DNA from: a bacterium
Lineage (GTDB): Bacteria; Vulcanimicrobiota; Xenobia; Xenobiales; JADMJV01
Assembly (NCBI GenBank): GCA_018266105.1
Contig: JAFEBA010000034.1
Span: 1-64,000 of the forward strand
Reading direction: 5' to 3'
DNA: 64,000 nt
The notes under the pieces were generated by a model. It ran no database searches and was not told the DNA's origin. It saw nothing but the letters and a program-made list of their open reading frames with translations. Below, in pieces: positions 41,552 through 51,254 of this stretch. A program made the position numbers and the translations under genes. Position 1 is the first letter of the stretch. Every line of letters begins with the position of its first letter.

Positions 41552-42082
41552 ATGGCTGCCAACTATCTTCTGAAGCACATTCGCCGAGACGGAATGGCCA
41601 CCGTTTTGTTTTGCCTGATGTTTGGCTGTGTTGGAATGTTGGCTCAGTGGGCTCTGCCCGGCCCGGACAATGCCTCCTTGCGCTTTGCCGGCCTGGCGGC
41701 CACGGGCATGTCCGCCCTGGGGCTGGCGGTCGCCGCTGGCCCGGTCCTCCATCCCCGCCGCCATTCTACGATTCGCGAGCTGGAGCGGTACGGACCGCTT
41801 GAGCAGGTCCTGGCCGAACTTCAGCAGGACGGATTGCAGGCCACCCGTCACGGACGCCTGCGGCTCGGTTCGCGCTGGCTGACCGGCTGCGGGGTGGGCG
41901 TCACGGTGGTGCGACGAGATGAGATCGCCGGCCTGCAGCTGGCCGAGACCGAGATTCGCTCCAATGGTGTCAAGCTTGGCAGCAACTGGCGACTGGTGGT
42001 GACCACCCGTGACGGACGTGAGCTCGACTTCAACTGTCGCAATCGGGAGACGGCCTTGCTCCTGCAGGCTCAACTTTCATGA
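41552..42082 (+). CDS. Small membrane protein with two TM helices and a soluble tail
   Basis: The 176-residue product has TM helices GMATVLFCLMFGCVGMLAQW and FAGLAATGMSALGLAVAAGPVL, then a soluble part of about 100 residues. The strands WLTGCGVGVTVVRRDEIAGL and NWRLVVTTRDGRELDF give it a PH-like look, similar to the membrane protein at 754-1488. ATG 41552 is taken over TTG 41543. The stop overlaps the PaaK-like gene as ATGA, so the two are cotranscribed. Function unknown. Confidence 0.7.
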   Translation: MAANYLLKHIRRDGMATVLFCLMFGCVGMLAQWALPGPDNASLRFAGLAATGMSALGLAVAAGPVLHPRRHSTIRELERYGPLEQVLAELQQDGLQATRHGRLRLGSRWLTGCGVGVTVVRRDEIAGLQLAETEIRSNGVKLGSNWRLVVTTRDGRELDFNCRNRETALLLQAQLS

Positions 42083-43413
42083 GTTGGAGTGCTGAGGCTG
42101 AGCCTCTGCTGACCGCGGCCGATCGGAGCTTCCTGCGTCAGTTGAGCGAGCACCCGGCGGCGCCGCTCTATAACTACGCTTGCGGCGAGATGCTGGACGC
42201 AGAGGGACTGCAATGGGTTCGCGATTTCGAGGCCACCCTGCGTCAGACTCCGGTCGCCTGGCGCCATGGTCAACCCCCCCAGTGGGTCGAGGAGTTTACC
42301 AGGCGCTGTCTGGACTATGTGCCTCTCTACCGTCAGTATTCTCACCGCGGTTGGAGCGCCAACCTGCCTTGTTTACCCCGGCAGGCGCTGCGAGATCACT
42401 ACCAGGAATTAATCCCTGAGGGTGCTCCCCTTGAGCAGATGGTCCACTATTGGACCTCCGGCACCAGCGGCAACCGCCTGGAGATCCCTTCTCATCCGGT
42501 GGCAGCTGGGGCCTATTTGCCTCTGCTACGCAAAGCTCTGGAACTGAGCGGCGCCAGCCTGCCCGGAGGGGAGGGTCAGGTGGCCATCGCGCTGGTCTTT
42601 TATCAGCAGCAGACGCTGACTTATCCGTCCATTTCTCGCGTGCTGGATGGGGCCGCCTTCCTGAAGTTGAATTTGCACCCGTCTCAGTGGCGACGCCCCG
42701 AGGATCGCCAGGCATACCTGCGGTCTTTCCCGCCCCAGGTTATCTCAGGGAATCCCCTATCCCTCGAAGAGCTGGCTCAACTGGATTGCGGACTGCGCCC
42801 CAAAGCTCTGGTTTCGACCTCCATGGCGCTGCTGGAGGGTCAACGCAGACGTTTGCAGGAGCTCTTTCTGTGTCCGGTGGTGGACCTTTATTCGATGGCC
42901 GAATGCCGTTGTCTGGCCGCCCATAGCCAGTCCGGTCGTTATCCGCTGCTGGCCCATGATGTTTATGTGGAGATCCTGTCCCCGGAAGGCCAATTGTGCT
43001 CGCCGGGAGAGAGAGGCGAGATCACCCTGACCGGGGGCCGCAATCCGTTTCAGCCGCTCTTGCGCTACCAGACGGGTGACTTCGCGGCGATGGAATGGGA
43101 AGAGGATCGGCCCTACCTGACTGGATTGCAGGGCCGGGCCCCGGTTCGCTTCCGGCGCCAGGATGGCTCCTGGCTGAACAACATCGACGTGACTGTAGCT
43201 TTGAGCGACCTTCCATTGCGCCGCTTTCACCTGCACCAGGACCGGGAACTTCGGCTGAGCTTTCGCTACCAGGCCAGCCAGGTGACGGCTGAGGAGGTGA
43301 AGCAGCGCCTGGTCGAGCTGTTCGGTTCCCGCGTAAGTCTGGAGATTACGCTGGCGGCAGCGGGAGAATTGTTGGAAAATAAGTGGATCAACTACACTAG
43401 CGAGATTTTTTAA
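42079..43413 (+). CDS. PaaK/CapK-like AMP-binding ligase
   Basis: The 444-residue protein has the adenylate-forming fold of the phenylacetate-CoA ligase/CapK branch. YWTSGTSGNRLEIPSH is the phosphate loop and DLYSMAECRCLA replaces the A5 motif. TGD in LLRYQTGDFAAM and GRAPVRFR follow, and the C-terminal small domain is present. The usual catalytic lysine near the end is probably in LLENKWI. In polysaccharide clusters such proteins activate acyl groups. ATG overlaps the membrane gene stop. Confidence 0.8.
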   Translation: MSWSAEAEPLLTAADRSFLRQLSEHPAAPLYNYACGEMLDAEGLQWVRDFEATLRQTPVAWRHGQPPQWVEEFTRRCLDYVPLYRQYSHRGWSANLPCLPRQALRDHYQELIPEGAPLEQMVHYWTSGTSGNRLEIPSHPVAAGAYLPLLRKALELSGASLPGGEGQVAIALVFYQQQTLTYPSISRVLDGAAFLKLNLHPSQWRRPEDRQAYLRSFPPQVISGNPLSLEELAQLDCGLRPKALVSTSMALLEGQRRRLQELFLCPVVDLYSMAECRCLAAHSQSGRYPLLAHDVYVEILSPEGQLCSPGERGEITLTGGRNPFQPLLRYQTGDFAAMEWEEDRPYLTGLQGRAPVRFRRQDGSWLNNIDVTVALSDLPLRRFHLHQDRELRLSFRYQASQVTAEEVKQRLVELFGSRVSLEITLAAAGELLENKWINYTSEIF

Positions 43414-43463
43414 CGCTCGGCTGCGGGACTGGCCTTCGACCGGATCGAAATTGATTCGGGGTG

Positions 43464-45209
43464 ATGGAAGATGAACTGGATTGGGAGTTGGATGAAGACC
43501 TGGAAATGGTCGAGTCCCAGCTTAATACCCAGAACAGCGTTCACGACCGCACTCAGTTCGAATCCAAGTTTGACTTCGAACTGACCCCCAGCCAACACCA
43601 GGGCAAGAACAACTACGAAGTGGACATGTACCTGTTCTTCCCCAAGGCCGTGGGGGTCACCAGCGAAAGTTATCCGCGCGAGGCCTTTTACGGGGACACC
43701 ACCCACCTGCTGCGGGTGCGCACCCCCGAACTCAAGCGTGGTCGGGGCAACACCTTCGCCACTCCCCGGCTCAACTCAGTCGAGCAGTATTTCAAGCATC
43801 ACCTGGATACCAGCCAGCGCGACCGTCTTTCCCAACTGGTTGTGCACGACACCAAGCTGTTTGGTTGTTTGGTCTACACCGAGCTCAAAAGGGTGCGGAG
43901 CGACCTGGCCCGGGTCATCAAGCGGGCCACCAACAATCAGAACCCGGATCTGGTGGTTCGCTTTCACAGCCGATTAATGAGTCGGGTGGAAAGCGTTCAC
44001 TCGGCCGTGCGCCAGTATCGAGAGCGCTATGTCTGGCCGCTCAAAACTGAGCCGCTGCTGGTCGACGATGAGGTGCGCAGGGCTCTGCTGCTGGTTGATG
44101 AGTATCTCTCCTACCGATTGGAGTCTTCGCTGATCGCCCTGCATCGTCTGGTCGAGCCCTACGGTCAGGCGGTGGAAGATCTGCAACATCAGGTGGAAGC
44201 TCTGCTGACCGGTGAGTTGGAATACCGCAACGAACACGTGCAGGCCGCCGCCGAACGAGTGGAAGCCAGAGTCGAGACATACTACTATCGTTTAGGGCTT
44301 TTGAAAAAGTATGTTTCTGAAGTGCTCTTTCTGCAGACCAAACGCATCAATAAAGACTATGTCTATCGCAACTTTGTGGCCGCCTTCGGAGCCGCGCTGG
44401 CAGCCGCCTTCGCCGTACTGACCAATGTGCAGACCACTCGCATGATGGTCAACAAGGAAGACTGGGGCTTCCGCATCATCGCCATCACCATGCTGGGCAT
44501 CATCGCTTACGTTTTTAAGGACCGAATCAAGGACCTGACCAAGGAGTACTTTAACAGTCGGCTCAAAACCTGGCTGCCCGACTACGATGTGCAGATGTTT
44601 TACACGCACTTCGACGCGCAGGGGAAAAGCGCCAACGCCTACCTGGGCAGCTCTCAGGAGACCGTGCGCTACCTGCAGCGCAGTTCGCTCCCGCCGGACA
44701 TCGACTATCTGCGCCAGCTCGGCCATCGAGCCGAGCTCGAGCCTGAGCGCTTTGAGACCGTACTGCACTACAACAAGCGTATGCGCTTTGAGATTGAGCA
44801 GTCTCTGCGCGACCACTTTGGCCAGGCCGAAATTCGTCGCATTCACGACGTGCTGCGCTTTGATGTCAGCCAGTTTTTGGCCAAGATGGCCGACCCTCGC
44901 CAGAAGCTCAGTTACTTTAATGCCGAGAAGGGCATCCTGACCACTGAGGCTCCGCGGGTCTATCATCTGAATCTGGTGTTCCGTTACCGGGTCAGCCACA
45001 CTCAAGAAGGCAAGCAGGTCAGTCATGCCAGCGACTATGAGCGTTTACGCCTGGTGCTCAACAAAAAAGGGATTGTTCGCGTGGAGACGGTGGTGGCGCG
45101 GGGTGAATTGGGCCAGGAAGAAGGTCTGGAACTGAATCATCGGGGAGAGCTGCCGCCCATGGTGGCGCTGCATCCGCTCAGACTTGTGCCCAGCAGGGCG
45201 GGTCTATGA
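43464..45209 (+). CDS. Large membrane protein, unknown function, coupled to a Na/phosphate symporter
   Basis: I know of no name for this 581-residue protein. An acidic start (MEDELDWELDEDLEMVE) is followed by a soluble helical part to about 300. Then come two TM helices near residues 305-350 (FGAALAAAFAVLTNV and IIAITMLGIIAYVF) and a long cytosolic tail with a coiled-coil-like stretch and beta strands (VYHLNLVFRYRVSH, YERLRLVLNKKG). The 4-base ATGA overlap with the symporter suggests they work together. GTG 43461 is an alternative start one codon earlier. Confidence 0.75.
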   Translation: MEDELDWELDEDLEMVESQLNTQNSVHDRTQFESKFDFELTPSQHQGKNNYEVDMYLFFPKAVGVTSESYPREAFYGDTTHLLRVRTPELKRGRGNTFATPRLNSVEQYFKHHLDTSQRDRLSQLVVHDTKLFGCLVYTELKRVRSDLARVIKRATNNQNPDLVVRFHSRLMSRVESVHSAVRQYRERYVWPLKTEPLLVDDEVRRALLLVDEYLSYRLESSLIALHRLVEPYGQAVEDLQHQVEALLTGELEYRNEHVQAAAERVEARVETYYYRLGLLKKYVSEVLFLQTKRINKDYVYRNFVAAFGAALAAAFAVLTNVQTTRMMVNKEDWGFRIIAITMLGIIAYVFKDRIKDLTKEYFNSRLKTWLPDYDVQMFYTHFDAQGKSANAYLGSSQETVRYLQRSSLPPDIDYLRQLGHRAELEPERFETVLHYNKRMRFEIEQSLRDHFGQAEIRRIHDVLRFDVSQFLAKMADPRQKLSYFNAEKGILTTEAPRVYHLNLVFRYRVSHTQEGKQVSHASDYERLRLVLNKKGIVRVETVVARGELGQEEGLELNHRGELPPMVALHPLRLVPSRAGL

Positions 45210-46837
45210 CAACCTGGCACATCCTGGAGGCCTTGGGAGGTTGGGGCCTGTTCCTGTTCTCGCTGCGGACCCTGACCCGTGTTCTGCAACGCACGCTTTC
45301 GCGGCGCCTGCGAGGTATCTTCGGCCGAGCCCTGGGCCACCCCGTTCAATGTCTGGCGGCCGGCGCGGCCTCCACGGCGGTGGTTCAAGCCAGCAGTATT
45401 TCCATCATCGCCTCCATGAGTATGGTCGGCTCGACCCTGATCACGCTGGAGCAGGGCTACTATTTGATGCTGGGGGCCACACTGGGGACAACCTTGAAGG
45501 CCTGGCTCGTCAGTATCAATGATCTCTTGCTGGGCCCGGTGCTGGTCGGGGTGACCAGTGTCAGTCTTTTGTTCGTGAAGCGCAGCTCGTATCGGGATGC
45601 TTTGGAAGGGGTGATGGCCATCGGGCTTGCCCTCTGGGGCATGTTCTTCATCGGTCAGGGGCTGACCCCGATGTTGGATTTGCCCTCGGTGCAGGATATT
45701 ATTCGCGGCAATCCCGGTCAGAACCTGATGGAGCAGACGGTCGGGGTGCTGATGGGCATCGTCTTTGCAGGATGCGTGCAATCGAGCAGTACGGTGGTCG
45801 GGCTGGTGATTACCCTGGCGGCGGGAGAGCATCTGGCCTACCCTCAGGCCGCCTCACTGATTTTGGGAGCCAATATCGGCACGACCTTCGGTCCCTTGCT
45901 GGCCTCCCTGGAGTATGGACCTAATTTGCGTCGACTGGCGCTGGCTCACTTTTTCGTCAAGGTGGGCGGTGTGCTCATTACTCTTTTCTTCTTTCCCCAG
46001 TTCATCAACGCGGTGGCCTGGCTGGTGCCGAATCAGGAGCTTGTGGCCCGAACCATCACCTTCCGGCTGGCGGCCGTGCACACCGTCTTCAATCTAATCA
46101 ACATGATCTGGTGGTCGGTCTTCTCCTCCCTCATCTTGCGTCTGGTGGGTTGGCTGGTGCCGGCTCGCAACGATGTGGGCGGCCTGGCTCTGGCCCCGGT
46201 GGTGCGGCGAATGCTGCGCCGCAGTCCCGAACGTTCTCGCGATGAGGCTTTGCGCCAAATGAATCAGTTGCTGGTCTGCGTGAAAACTCTGCTGGACATC
46301 GGTTCGTCCGTGTTGGTGGGAGAACGCACCAACGAAACCAGGCTGGAAAATCGCATCCTGGAGCAGCGTGAGTTTCAGGGCCTGAAGGACAGCACATACG
46401 AACTGCTGGTGCAGGCCTCGGCCGGCAAAGCCGATGACCTGCGTATGTTGCTGGCCCGACTGGCCGATCTCGAGGAGTTGTATTTCCAGGCCCTGCGCCT
46501 GCGCGAGCAGCTAGAGTCGGGCATGGTGCGCGAAAAGCTAGGCATGCCTCTGCGCATGGCCGCCTTGACCTTGACTTATCGACGCTGTGTGGATGAGGTC
46601 TGGCTGCGCATTCTCTTTCCCAAGTCCAGTCCAGAGCCCAGCCTGAGCCCGGTTAATCTGGCACGTCAGTGGGAAGACGCATTCTACGCATCTCTCCAGG
46701 AAGAAGAACTGACCAGTCTACAGGCCTCCTGGGCTTTCGATCTGGTCAGCAATTTGCGCAGCGTGCTGCTGCATCTGGCCTGGTTGTCTCAGATGCGAAT
46801 GGTGATCGGCGAGACCGGTCTACTTGACTCCGAGTAG
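45206..46837 (+). CDS. Na+/phosphate symporter (NptA/PhoU-fused family)
   Basis: The 543 residues have eight or nine TM helices with the two QSSS-type repeats: [13 protein letters not shown] in the first half and [13 protein letters not shown] in the second, which form the sodium and phosphate site. Residues 340-540 are a PhoU-like helical domain ([17 protein letters not shown]). It probably takes up phosphate with sodium. ATG overlaps the previous stop. It overlaps the FKBP gene end on the other strand by 18 bases. Confidence 0.9.
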   Translation: MTTWHILEALGGWGLFLFSLRTLTRVLQRTLSRRLRGIFGRALGHPVQCLAAGAASTAVVQASSISIIASMSMVGSTLITLEQGYYLMLGATLGTTLKAWLVSINDLLLGPVLVGVTSVSLLFVKRSSYRDALEGVMAIGLALWGMFFIGQGLTPMLDLPSVQDIIRGNPGQNLMEQTVGVLMGIVFAGCVQSSSTVVGLVITLAAGEHLAYPQAASLILGANIGTTFGPLLASLEYGPNLRRLALAHFFVKVGGVLITLFFFPQFINAVAWLVPNQELVARTITFRLAAVHTVFNLINMIWWSVFSSLILRLVGWLVPARNDVGGLALAPVVRRMLRRSPERSRDEALRQMNQLLVCVKTLLDIGSSVLVGERTNETRLENRILEQREFQGLKDSTYELLVQASAGKADDLRMLLARLADLEELYFQALRLREQLESGMVREKLGMPLRMAALTLTYRRCVDEVWLRILFPKSSPEPSLSPVNLARQWEDAFYASLQEEELTSLQASWAFDLVSNLRSVLLHLAWLSQMRMVIGETGLLDSE

Positions 46838-47377
46838 CTCCACATCGAAGACCAGGGTTGCTCCCGGGGGAATGTCGGCTCCTGCTCCGCGATCGCCATA
46901 GCCGAGATTGGCGGGAATGGTGAGCTGACGCTTTTCGCCGACTTTCATGCCGGCCACGCCTTCGTCCCAGCCCGCGATCACCTGACCCTGACCCAGGGCG
47001 AACTCAAAGGGCTCGCCGCGGTCCACGCTGCTGTCAAACTTCTTGCCGTCGGTCAGACGACCGGTGTAGTGCACGCTGACCATCTGGCCGGCTTTGGCTT
47101 GGGGTCCGTTGCCCTTCTTGAAGAGCTGATACTTGAGGCCGCTCTTGGTGGTGATGACCTTTCCAACCGGTTTTTCGAATCCCGCTGAGTTGGCTGCCAC
47201 CGGGGTTTCAGACGCGCTCGGGGTGGCCGGAGTGGCCGTGGCGGTTTCCGGAGCAGCGGCCGGGGATCCTGTGGTCTGTACGCTCACCGAGGAACCGGTC
47301 TCGGTGCTCGAAGGGGCAGGCGGATTGGTGCAGCCCACCAGGGAGAGGAGTGTCAAGCTCAACAAAATGCGTTTCAT
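46820..47377 (-). CDS. FKBP-type peptidyl-prolyl isomerase lipoprotein
   Basis: A lipoprotein signal with lipobox LVGC (Cys16) starts it. Then comes a Thr/Ser/Ala/Pro-rich linker to about 65, and an FKBP domain (77-185): [67 protein letters not shown] and LVFDVELL. All typical residues of the active pocket are there. It is anchored in the outer or inner membrane and aids folding of exported proteins. Confidence 0.93.
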   Translation of the reverse strand: MKRILLSLTLLSLVGCTNPPAPSSTETGSSVSVQTTGSPAAAPETATATPATPSASETPVAANSAGFEKPVGKVITTKSGLKYQLFKKGNGPQAKAGQMVSVHYTGRLTDGKKFDSSVDRGEPFEFALGQGQVIAGWDEGVAGMKVGEKRQLTIPANLGYGDRGAGADIPPGATLVFDVELLGVK

Positions 47378-47390
47378 GCGGCCCAGGCTT

Positions 47391-47858
47391 CTAATTGATC
47401 TTCTTTTCGTCCTGCAGGCGGGATGTGTGGTCGTGCAGGATCAGCCAGCCTTCCGGGGTCTTTCGCAGGACCAGGGAGAAGATGCCGCCCGTTTTCGGTT
47501 CTCTCGAGCGAGGACCGAAATCCACCGACCATTTGCCCATGGCCAGGGCGTAGCCCTCGCCCAGGGGCCAGCATTCGATATCCTCAAACCGGAGCTGCCC
47601 CATCGTGTCGCGGCTGGTTCCGTAGGCTTTTTGATAGCGCGCCCGCAGGTCGTCGATGCCACGCACGACTCTGCCTGAGGCGGTATAGGTCATCTCTGGA
47701 CCCTGGACATAACCTTTCAAAAAGGTGTCCAGATCCCCCCGATTCCAGGCTTCCATGCCCTGGGTTAAGGAGGCTTTCACCTCGTCCTGTAGAGGCTCGG
47801 CAGGGACCGCCAGGATTAATGAGAGAGCTATACAAAAGGTTGACAAGTATCTGACCAT
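47391..47858 (-). CDS. Secreted SnoaL/NTF2-like protein (DUF4440-like)
   Basis: Signal peptide [22 protein letters not shown]. The mature part begins with helix [20 protein letters not shown], followed by strands [34 protein letters not shown] and [21 protein letters not shown], the usual order of the DUF4440/NTF2 fold. Such proteins are small binding or dehydratase-like domains. The chosen ATG gives 155 residues. It sits 13 bases before the FKBP gene, so they are cotranscribed. Confidence 0.87.
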   Translation of the reverse strand: MVRYLSTFCIALSLILAVPAEPLQDEVKASLTQGMEAWNRGDLDTFLKGYVQGPEMTYTASGRVVRGIDDLRARYQKAYGTSRDTMGQLRFEDIECWPLGEGYALAMGKWSVDFGPRSREPKTGGIFSLVLRKTPEGWLILHDHTSRLQDEKKIN

Positions 47859-47873
47859 GGAGGTCCCTTCTGG

Positions 47874-49328
47874 ATGTCGTCTACCTTTCATTCCCAGGTG
47901 CCGGAAATCCGGCGTTGGGCCGCCAATCAAGCGCCCGTTCGTCCTGAAGGCGAGTTTGTGGTCTATTGGATGACGGCCAATCGCCGACCCACCTTTAATT
48001 TCTCCTTACAGCGGGCGGTGGAGTGGTCTCAACACTTGAAGAAGCCGCTTCTTATTTTGGAGGCCCTGCGTCGCGCCTATCCCTGGGCCTGTCAGCGGTT
48101 CCATCGTTGGGCCATGGACGGGATGGAGGACCAGCAGAAGTTCTTTGCATCTGAAGCCGTCACCTATTACCCCTACCTGGAGCCAGCCCACGGGGACGGT
48201 AAAGGTCTGCTGGAGTCGCTGGCTGAGCGAGCCTGCCTGGTGGTGGGCGACCACTTTCCCTGCTTTTTCCTGCCCCAGATGGTGGCCAGGACGGCCGAGC
48301 GTCTGGGAGTTTGCCTGGAGCTGGTGGACAGCAACGGTCTCTTGCCTCTCAAGGCAGCCCCCAAGACTTTCGCCCGGGCGGTGGACTTCCGCCGTTATCT
48401 GCAGAAGGCTCTGAAACCACATCTGCTGCAGATGCCGCAGTTCAATCCGCTCAAAAGCGTTGAGTTGCCTCGCCTGCCCCAAGAACTACCCGAATATCAG
48501 CGGTGGAAGCCAGGCGTTCAGTTCGAGCTGGGTGACTTGCCCGGGCCCGGACCGGTGCAGGAGCGGGGCGGCTTTATGCGGGCCGACCAGCTGGTGACTC
48601 GCTTTTTGAGTGAGCGACTGGCTCGCTATGAGCTTCGCAGCGAGCCTTCCCAGGCCGTGGCCAGCGGGTTTTCTCCTTATTTGCATTGGGGTCATCTGTC
48701 GTCTCACCAGATCTTTCAGGAGTTAATCGACCAGGAAGACTTCCAGGTGGAGAACTGGCGGGTGCAGACGCCGGGAAGCAAGGAAGGCGCTTGGGGAATG
48801 AGCCCCAACGCCGAGTCTTTCCTGGATGAGCTGATTACCTGGCGCGAGTTGGGTTACAATATGTGCCATCGCGAGCCGGACTACGATCGCTATGAGAGCC
48901 TGCCGGAGTGGGCCCGCCAGTCCCTGGAGGAGCATGCCGGGGACGAACGACCGCAGTTGTACACCCTCCAGCAACTCGAGCAGGCCCGGACCTACGATGA
49001 GATTTGGAACGCCGCCCAACGGCAACTTCGTCGCGACGGAACGATTCACAATTATTTGCGCATGCTGTGGGGTAAGAAGATTCTGGAGTGGAGCCGCTCA
49101 CCTCGGCAAGCTCTGGAGCACATGATCGAGCTGAACAACAAGTATTCGCTGGATGGGCGCAATCCCAATTCTTACAGTGGCATTTTCTGGTGCCTTGGTC
49201 GCTACGACCGGGCCTGGTTCGAGCGGGATATCTTTGGAAAAATCCGCTATATGAGCTCGGACTCAACTCGCCGTAAATTCAAGCTGGACGGTTACCTCAC
49301 TCGCTATGGGCCTGAACCAGGCGAGTGA
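47874..49328 (+). CDS. phr: Class II deoxyribodipyrimidine photolyase
   Basis: The 484 residues repair UV-made pyrimidine dimers with light and FADH. Class II signatures are present: YWMTANRRPTFNFSLQ, SGFSPYLHWGHLSSHQ, LDELITWRELGYN, LRMLWGKKILEWS and LNNKYSLDGRNPNSYSG, the FAD-binding region. The trio of Trp residues is class II-like. It starts with ATG at 47874, divergent from the NTF2-like gene by 15 bases. Its 3' end overlaps the convergent kinase gene by 32 bases. Confidence 0.95.
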   Translation: MSSTFHSQVPEIRRWAANQAPVRPEGEFVVYWMTANRRPTFNFSLQRAVEWSQHLKKPLLILEALRRAYPWACQRFHRWAMDGMEDQQKFFASEAVTYYPYLEPAHGDGKGLLESLAERACLVVGDHFPCFFLPQMVARTAERLGVCLELVDSNGLLPLKAAPKTFARAVDFRRYLQKALKPHLLQMPQFNPLKSVELPRLPQELPEYQRWKPGVQFELGDLPGPGPVQERGGFMRADQLVTRFLSERLARYELRSEPSQAVASGFSPYLHWGHLSSHQIFQELIDQEDFQVENWRVQTPGSKEGAWGMSPNAESFLDELITWRELGYNMCHREPDYDRYESLPEWARQSLEEHAGDERPQLYTLQQLEQARTYDEIWNAAQRQLRRDGTIHNYLRMLWGKKILEWSRSPRQALEHMIELNNKYSLDGRNPNSYSGIFWCLGRYDRAWFERDIFGKIRYMSSDSTRRKFKLDGYLTRYGPEPGE

Positions 49329-50688
49329 TATAGCCACGGGCGTGGGCCGTGAACTGAAATTTCTTGTCCTGACTGAAGCTCCAGTATTGAACCAGCCACA
49401 GCCCGAGAGTCAAAGCGCAGAAAAAAGCCGCCACCAGTTTGCGATAAAGTCGCTCGCCTCGAATCAGGCGCACGACCAGCATGAGTACAAATAAGCAATT
49501 GATCAGGGCCGCTCCGATCAGCCAGAAGTCTGCGTAGGTGTAGGGAACCGCGGTTTTACCCAGCAATCCCAGCAGCGGTCGAGTGAGTACGAACCAGAGC
49601 ACTTCCAGGGCGATCAGACGCGGCATCCAGTTCAGGCTGAAGTTTTTCCAGCCCACACTGTGAAAACCAGACCGGAAGTCTTCACCCACCTCACCCAGCG
49701 ACTGGCGAGCCAGCTCCAGGGTTCCTCCGCTCTTCTTGGGGGCATCCGGGGCCTGGTTCTGGGGGTCAGCAGCCGGCCTTGGGTTGGCCACCCGTTCCGC
49801 CAGCGACGGGGGAGGGGCGGTCGGGGGCACGATCATGGTGCGGGGCGCCTGCTGCGGGCTCGGAGCCCCCGACCCCGCGAAGATGGCCTCGCGCATTTCT
49901 CCGGCCGAGGAGAAGCGCTTTTCGGGCTCTTTCTCCAGAGCTTTCATGATGGCTTTACTCAGGCCCTCGGGAATGCTCGGGTCGACTTTATGTGGCGCTT
50001 CCGGAGTATGCATCAACTGAGCTTTCATGACTTGAACCACGGTGTCACCGGGAAAGGGCTTGGTTCCGGTCAACATTTCGTAGAGAACCACGCCCACCGA
50101 GTAAAGATCCGAGCGTTTGTCCACCTGTTTGGCGTCAAACTGCTCGGGCGCCATATAGTCGGGCGTGCCCATCATCGCGCCGGTTTGTGTGAGTCGTTGG
50201 GCTTCTTGCATGTTGGCGATGGAAAAATCGGTGAGCACGGCGTCATTGCGAGGACTCATCAGAACATTGGCGGGTTTCACATCGCGGTGCGTCACCCCGG
50301 CGTCGTGGGCGCATTCCAAAGCCGAAAGCACCTGGCCCATCAGACGCACCGATTCCGCCAGCGGCAACTTGCCGTCGTGACCGCGCAAATAAGCCTGCAG
50401 GTCTTCGGCCCCAACATACTCCATGGCGATGTAGTAGAGATTGTCCTGAGCCGAGTAATCGAAGACCTGAACAATGTTGGGGTGGCGAAGTTTGGACGAA
50501 ATCAGGCCTTCGCGCCGGAAACGAGCCACGAACTCCACGTCCCGAGTGAACTCGGCTGCCAGCACCTTTATGGCAAGATCACGCTGCAAAGACTCCTGAC
50601 GAGCCAGGTAGACTGTGCCCATGGCGCCACGGCCCAGCTCTCGCAGGACTTTGTAGGGCCCGATGTTCTCCGGGAATTCCTCGGACAT
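49297..50688 (-). CDS. Ser/Thr protein kinase with C-terminal membrane helices, DFS in place of DFG
   Basis: The 463 residues start with a kinase domain at 11-270: GRGAMGTVYLA, Lys41, HRDVKPANVL (His134, Asp136, Asn141) and GTPDYMAPEQ. The magnesium motif reads Asp154-Phe-Ser instead of Asp-Phe-Gly. After a Pro/Ala-rich linker come about three TM helices (LIALEVLWFVLT, WLIGAALINCLFVLMLVV, AFFCALTLGLWLVQYW). It is probably active, since Asp154 is kept. It overlaps the photolyase end by 32 bases. Confidence 0.92.
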   Translation of the reverse strand: MSEEFPENIGPYKVLRELGRGAMGTVYLARQESLQRDLAIKVLAAEFTRDVEFVARFRREGLISSKLRHPNIVQVFDYSAQDNLYYIAMEYVGAEDLQAYLRGHDGKLPLAESVRLMGQVLSALECAHDAGVTHRDVKPANVLMSPRNDAVLTDFSIANMQEAQRLTQTGAMMGTPDYMAPEQFDAKQVDKRSDLYSVGVVLYEMLTGTKPFPGDTVVQVMKAQLMHTPEAPHKVDPSIPEGLSKAIMKALEKEPEKRFSSAGEMREAIFAGSGAPSPQQAPRTMIVPPTAPPPSLAERVANPRPAADPQNQAPDAPKKSGGTLELARQSLGEVGEDFRSGFHSVGWKNFSLNWMPRLIALEVLWFVLTRPLLGLLGKTAVPYTYADFWLIGAALINCLFVLMLVVRLIRGERLYRKLVAAFFCALTLGLWLVQYWSFSQDKKFQFTAHARGYITRLVQAHSE

Positions 50689-50758
50689 GGGCGGGCCGTT
50701 CGACGGGAGCCTTGCGAATTCCGTCTATCAAATGATTGGCTTCACGGTTGGCCCGGCC

Positions 50759-51196
50759 TCAGGGATCGTAGTGGAGACCGCTTTCGGATAAATAGTAGGG
50801 ATTATGACGCCGAATCGGCCCGCCCTCGAGGGTCCAGGCAAGCCAGTGGGCGTGGCTGCCGCAAGTCAACCGAAAGTGCTGCCCTGGAGAATCCAGGTGG
50901 TAAATGTAGGCGCGGCCATCAGCGGGGCAGCCAGGCACAGCTCCAAGATAGTGCTTGCTTTGCAGCTCCGCCAAGTCTCTGGGGTAGTGCCCCTGGTCCA
51001 GACAATACATCTCCAGAGCTGAGCCCAGCTCCATCCCCAGGCGGATGTAGCATTGCTGTAACTTTCCAATGGCGGTTTGTCGAAGGTTCATAAGAGCGAT
51101 CAGGAACGAAAGGAATACCGCGCACAACTTCAGCAGCGCAGCCCCTCTCTCGGGCGGGGCGTTCCAAAGCAAGCGAGAGCCAATAGGAGCCGACAT
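50759..51196 (-). CDS. Pseudopilin-like membrane protein
   Basis: The 145-residue product has an N-terminal hydrophobic helix (LLKLCAVFLSFLIALMNL), then a globular part with ALEMYCLDQGHYPRDLAEL, LGAVPGCPADGRAYIYHL and FRLTCGSHAHW. The order of alpha helix and YP-x-L-x-x-L resembles type II secretion/pilin minor subunits. No prepilin peptidase site (G-F-T-L-x-E) is present, so it is pilin-like only in shape. Function unknown. Confidence 0.62.
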   Translation of the reverse strand: MSAPIGSRLLWNAPPERGAALLKLCAVFLSFLIALMNLRQTAIGKLQQCYIRLGMELGSALEMYCLDQGHYPRDLAELQSKHYLGAVPGCPADGRAYIYHLDSPGQHFRLTCGSHAHWLAWTLEGGPIRRHNPYYLSESGLHYDP

Positions 51197-51254
51197 TCAA
51201 TTCGACTACTGCGGCTCTCGCCCCGGGGTTCAACTGGAGATGTGGAAAAGCGCT

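Noticed and set aside
49660..51093. A 477-codon plus-strand frame antisense to the kinase gene
   Set aside because: It lies almost wholly over the kinase gene, which has clear motifs. The product is Gly/Arg/His-rich with no family and arises from third-base GC bias.
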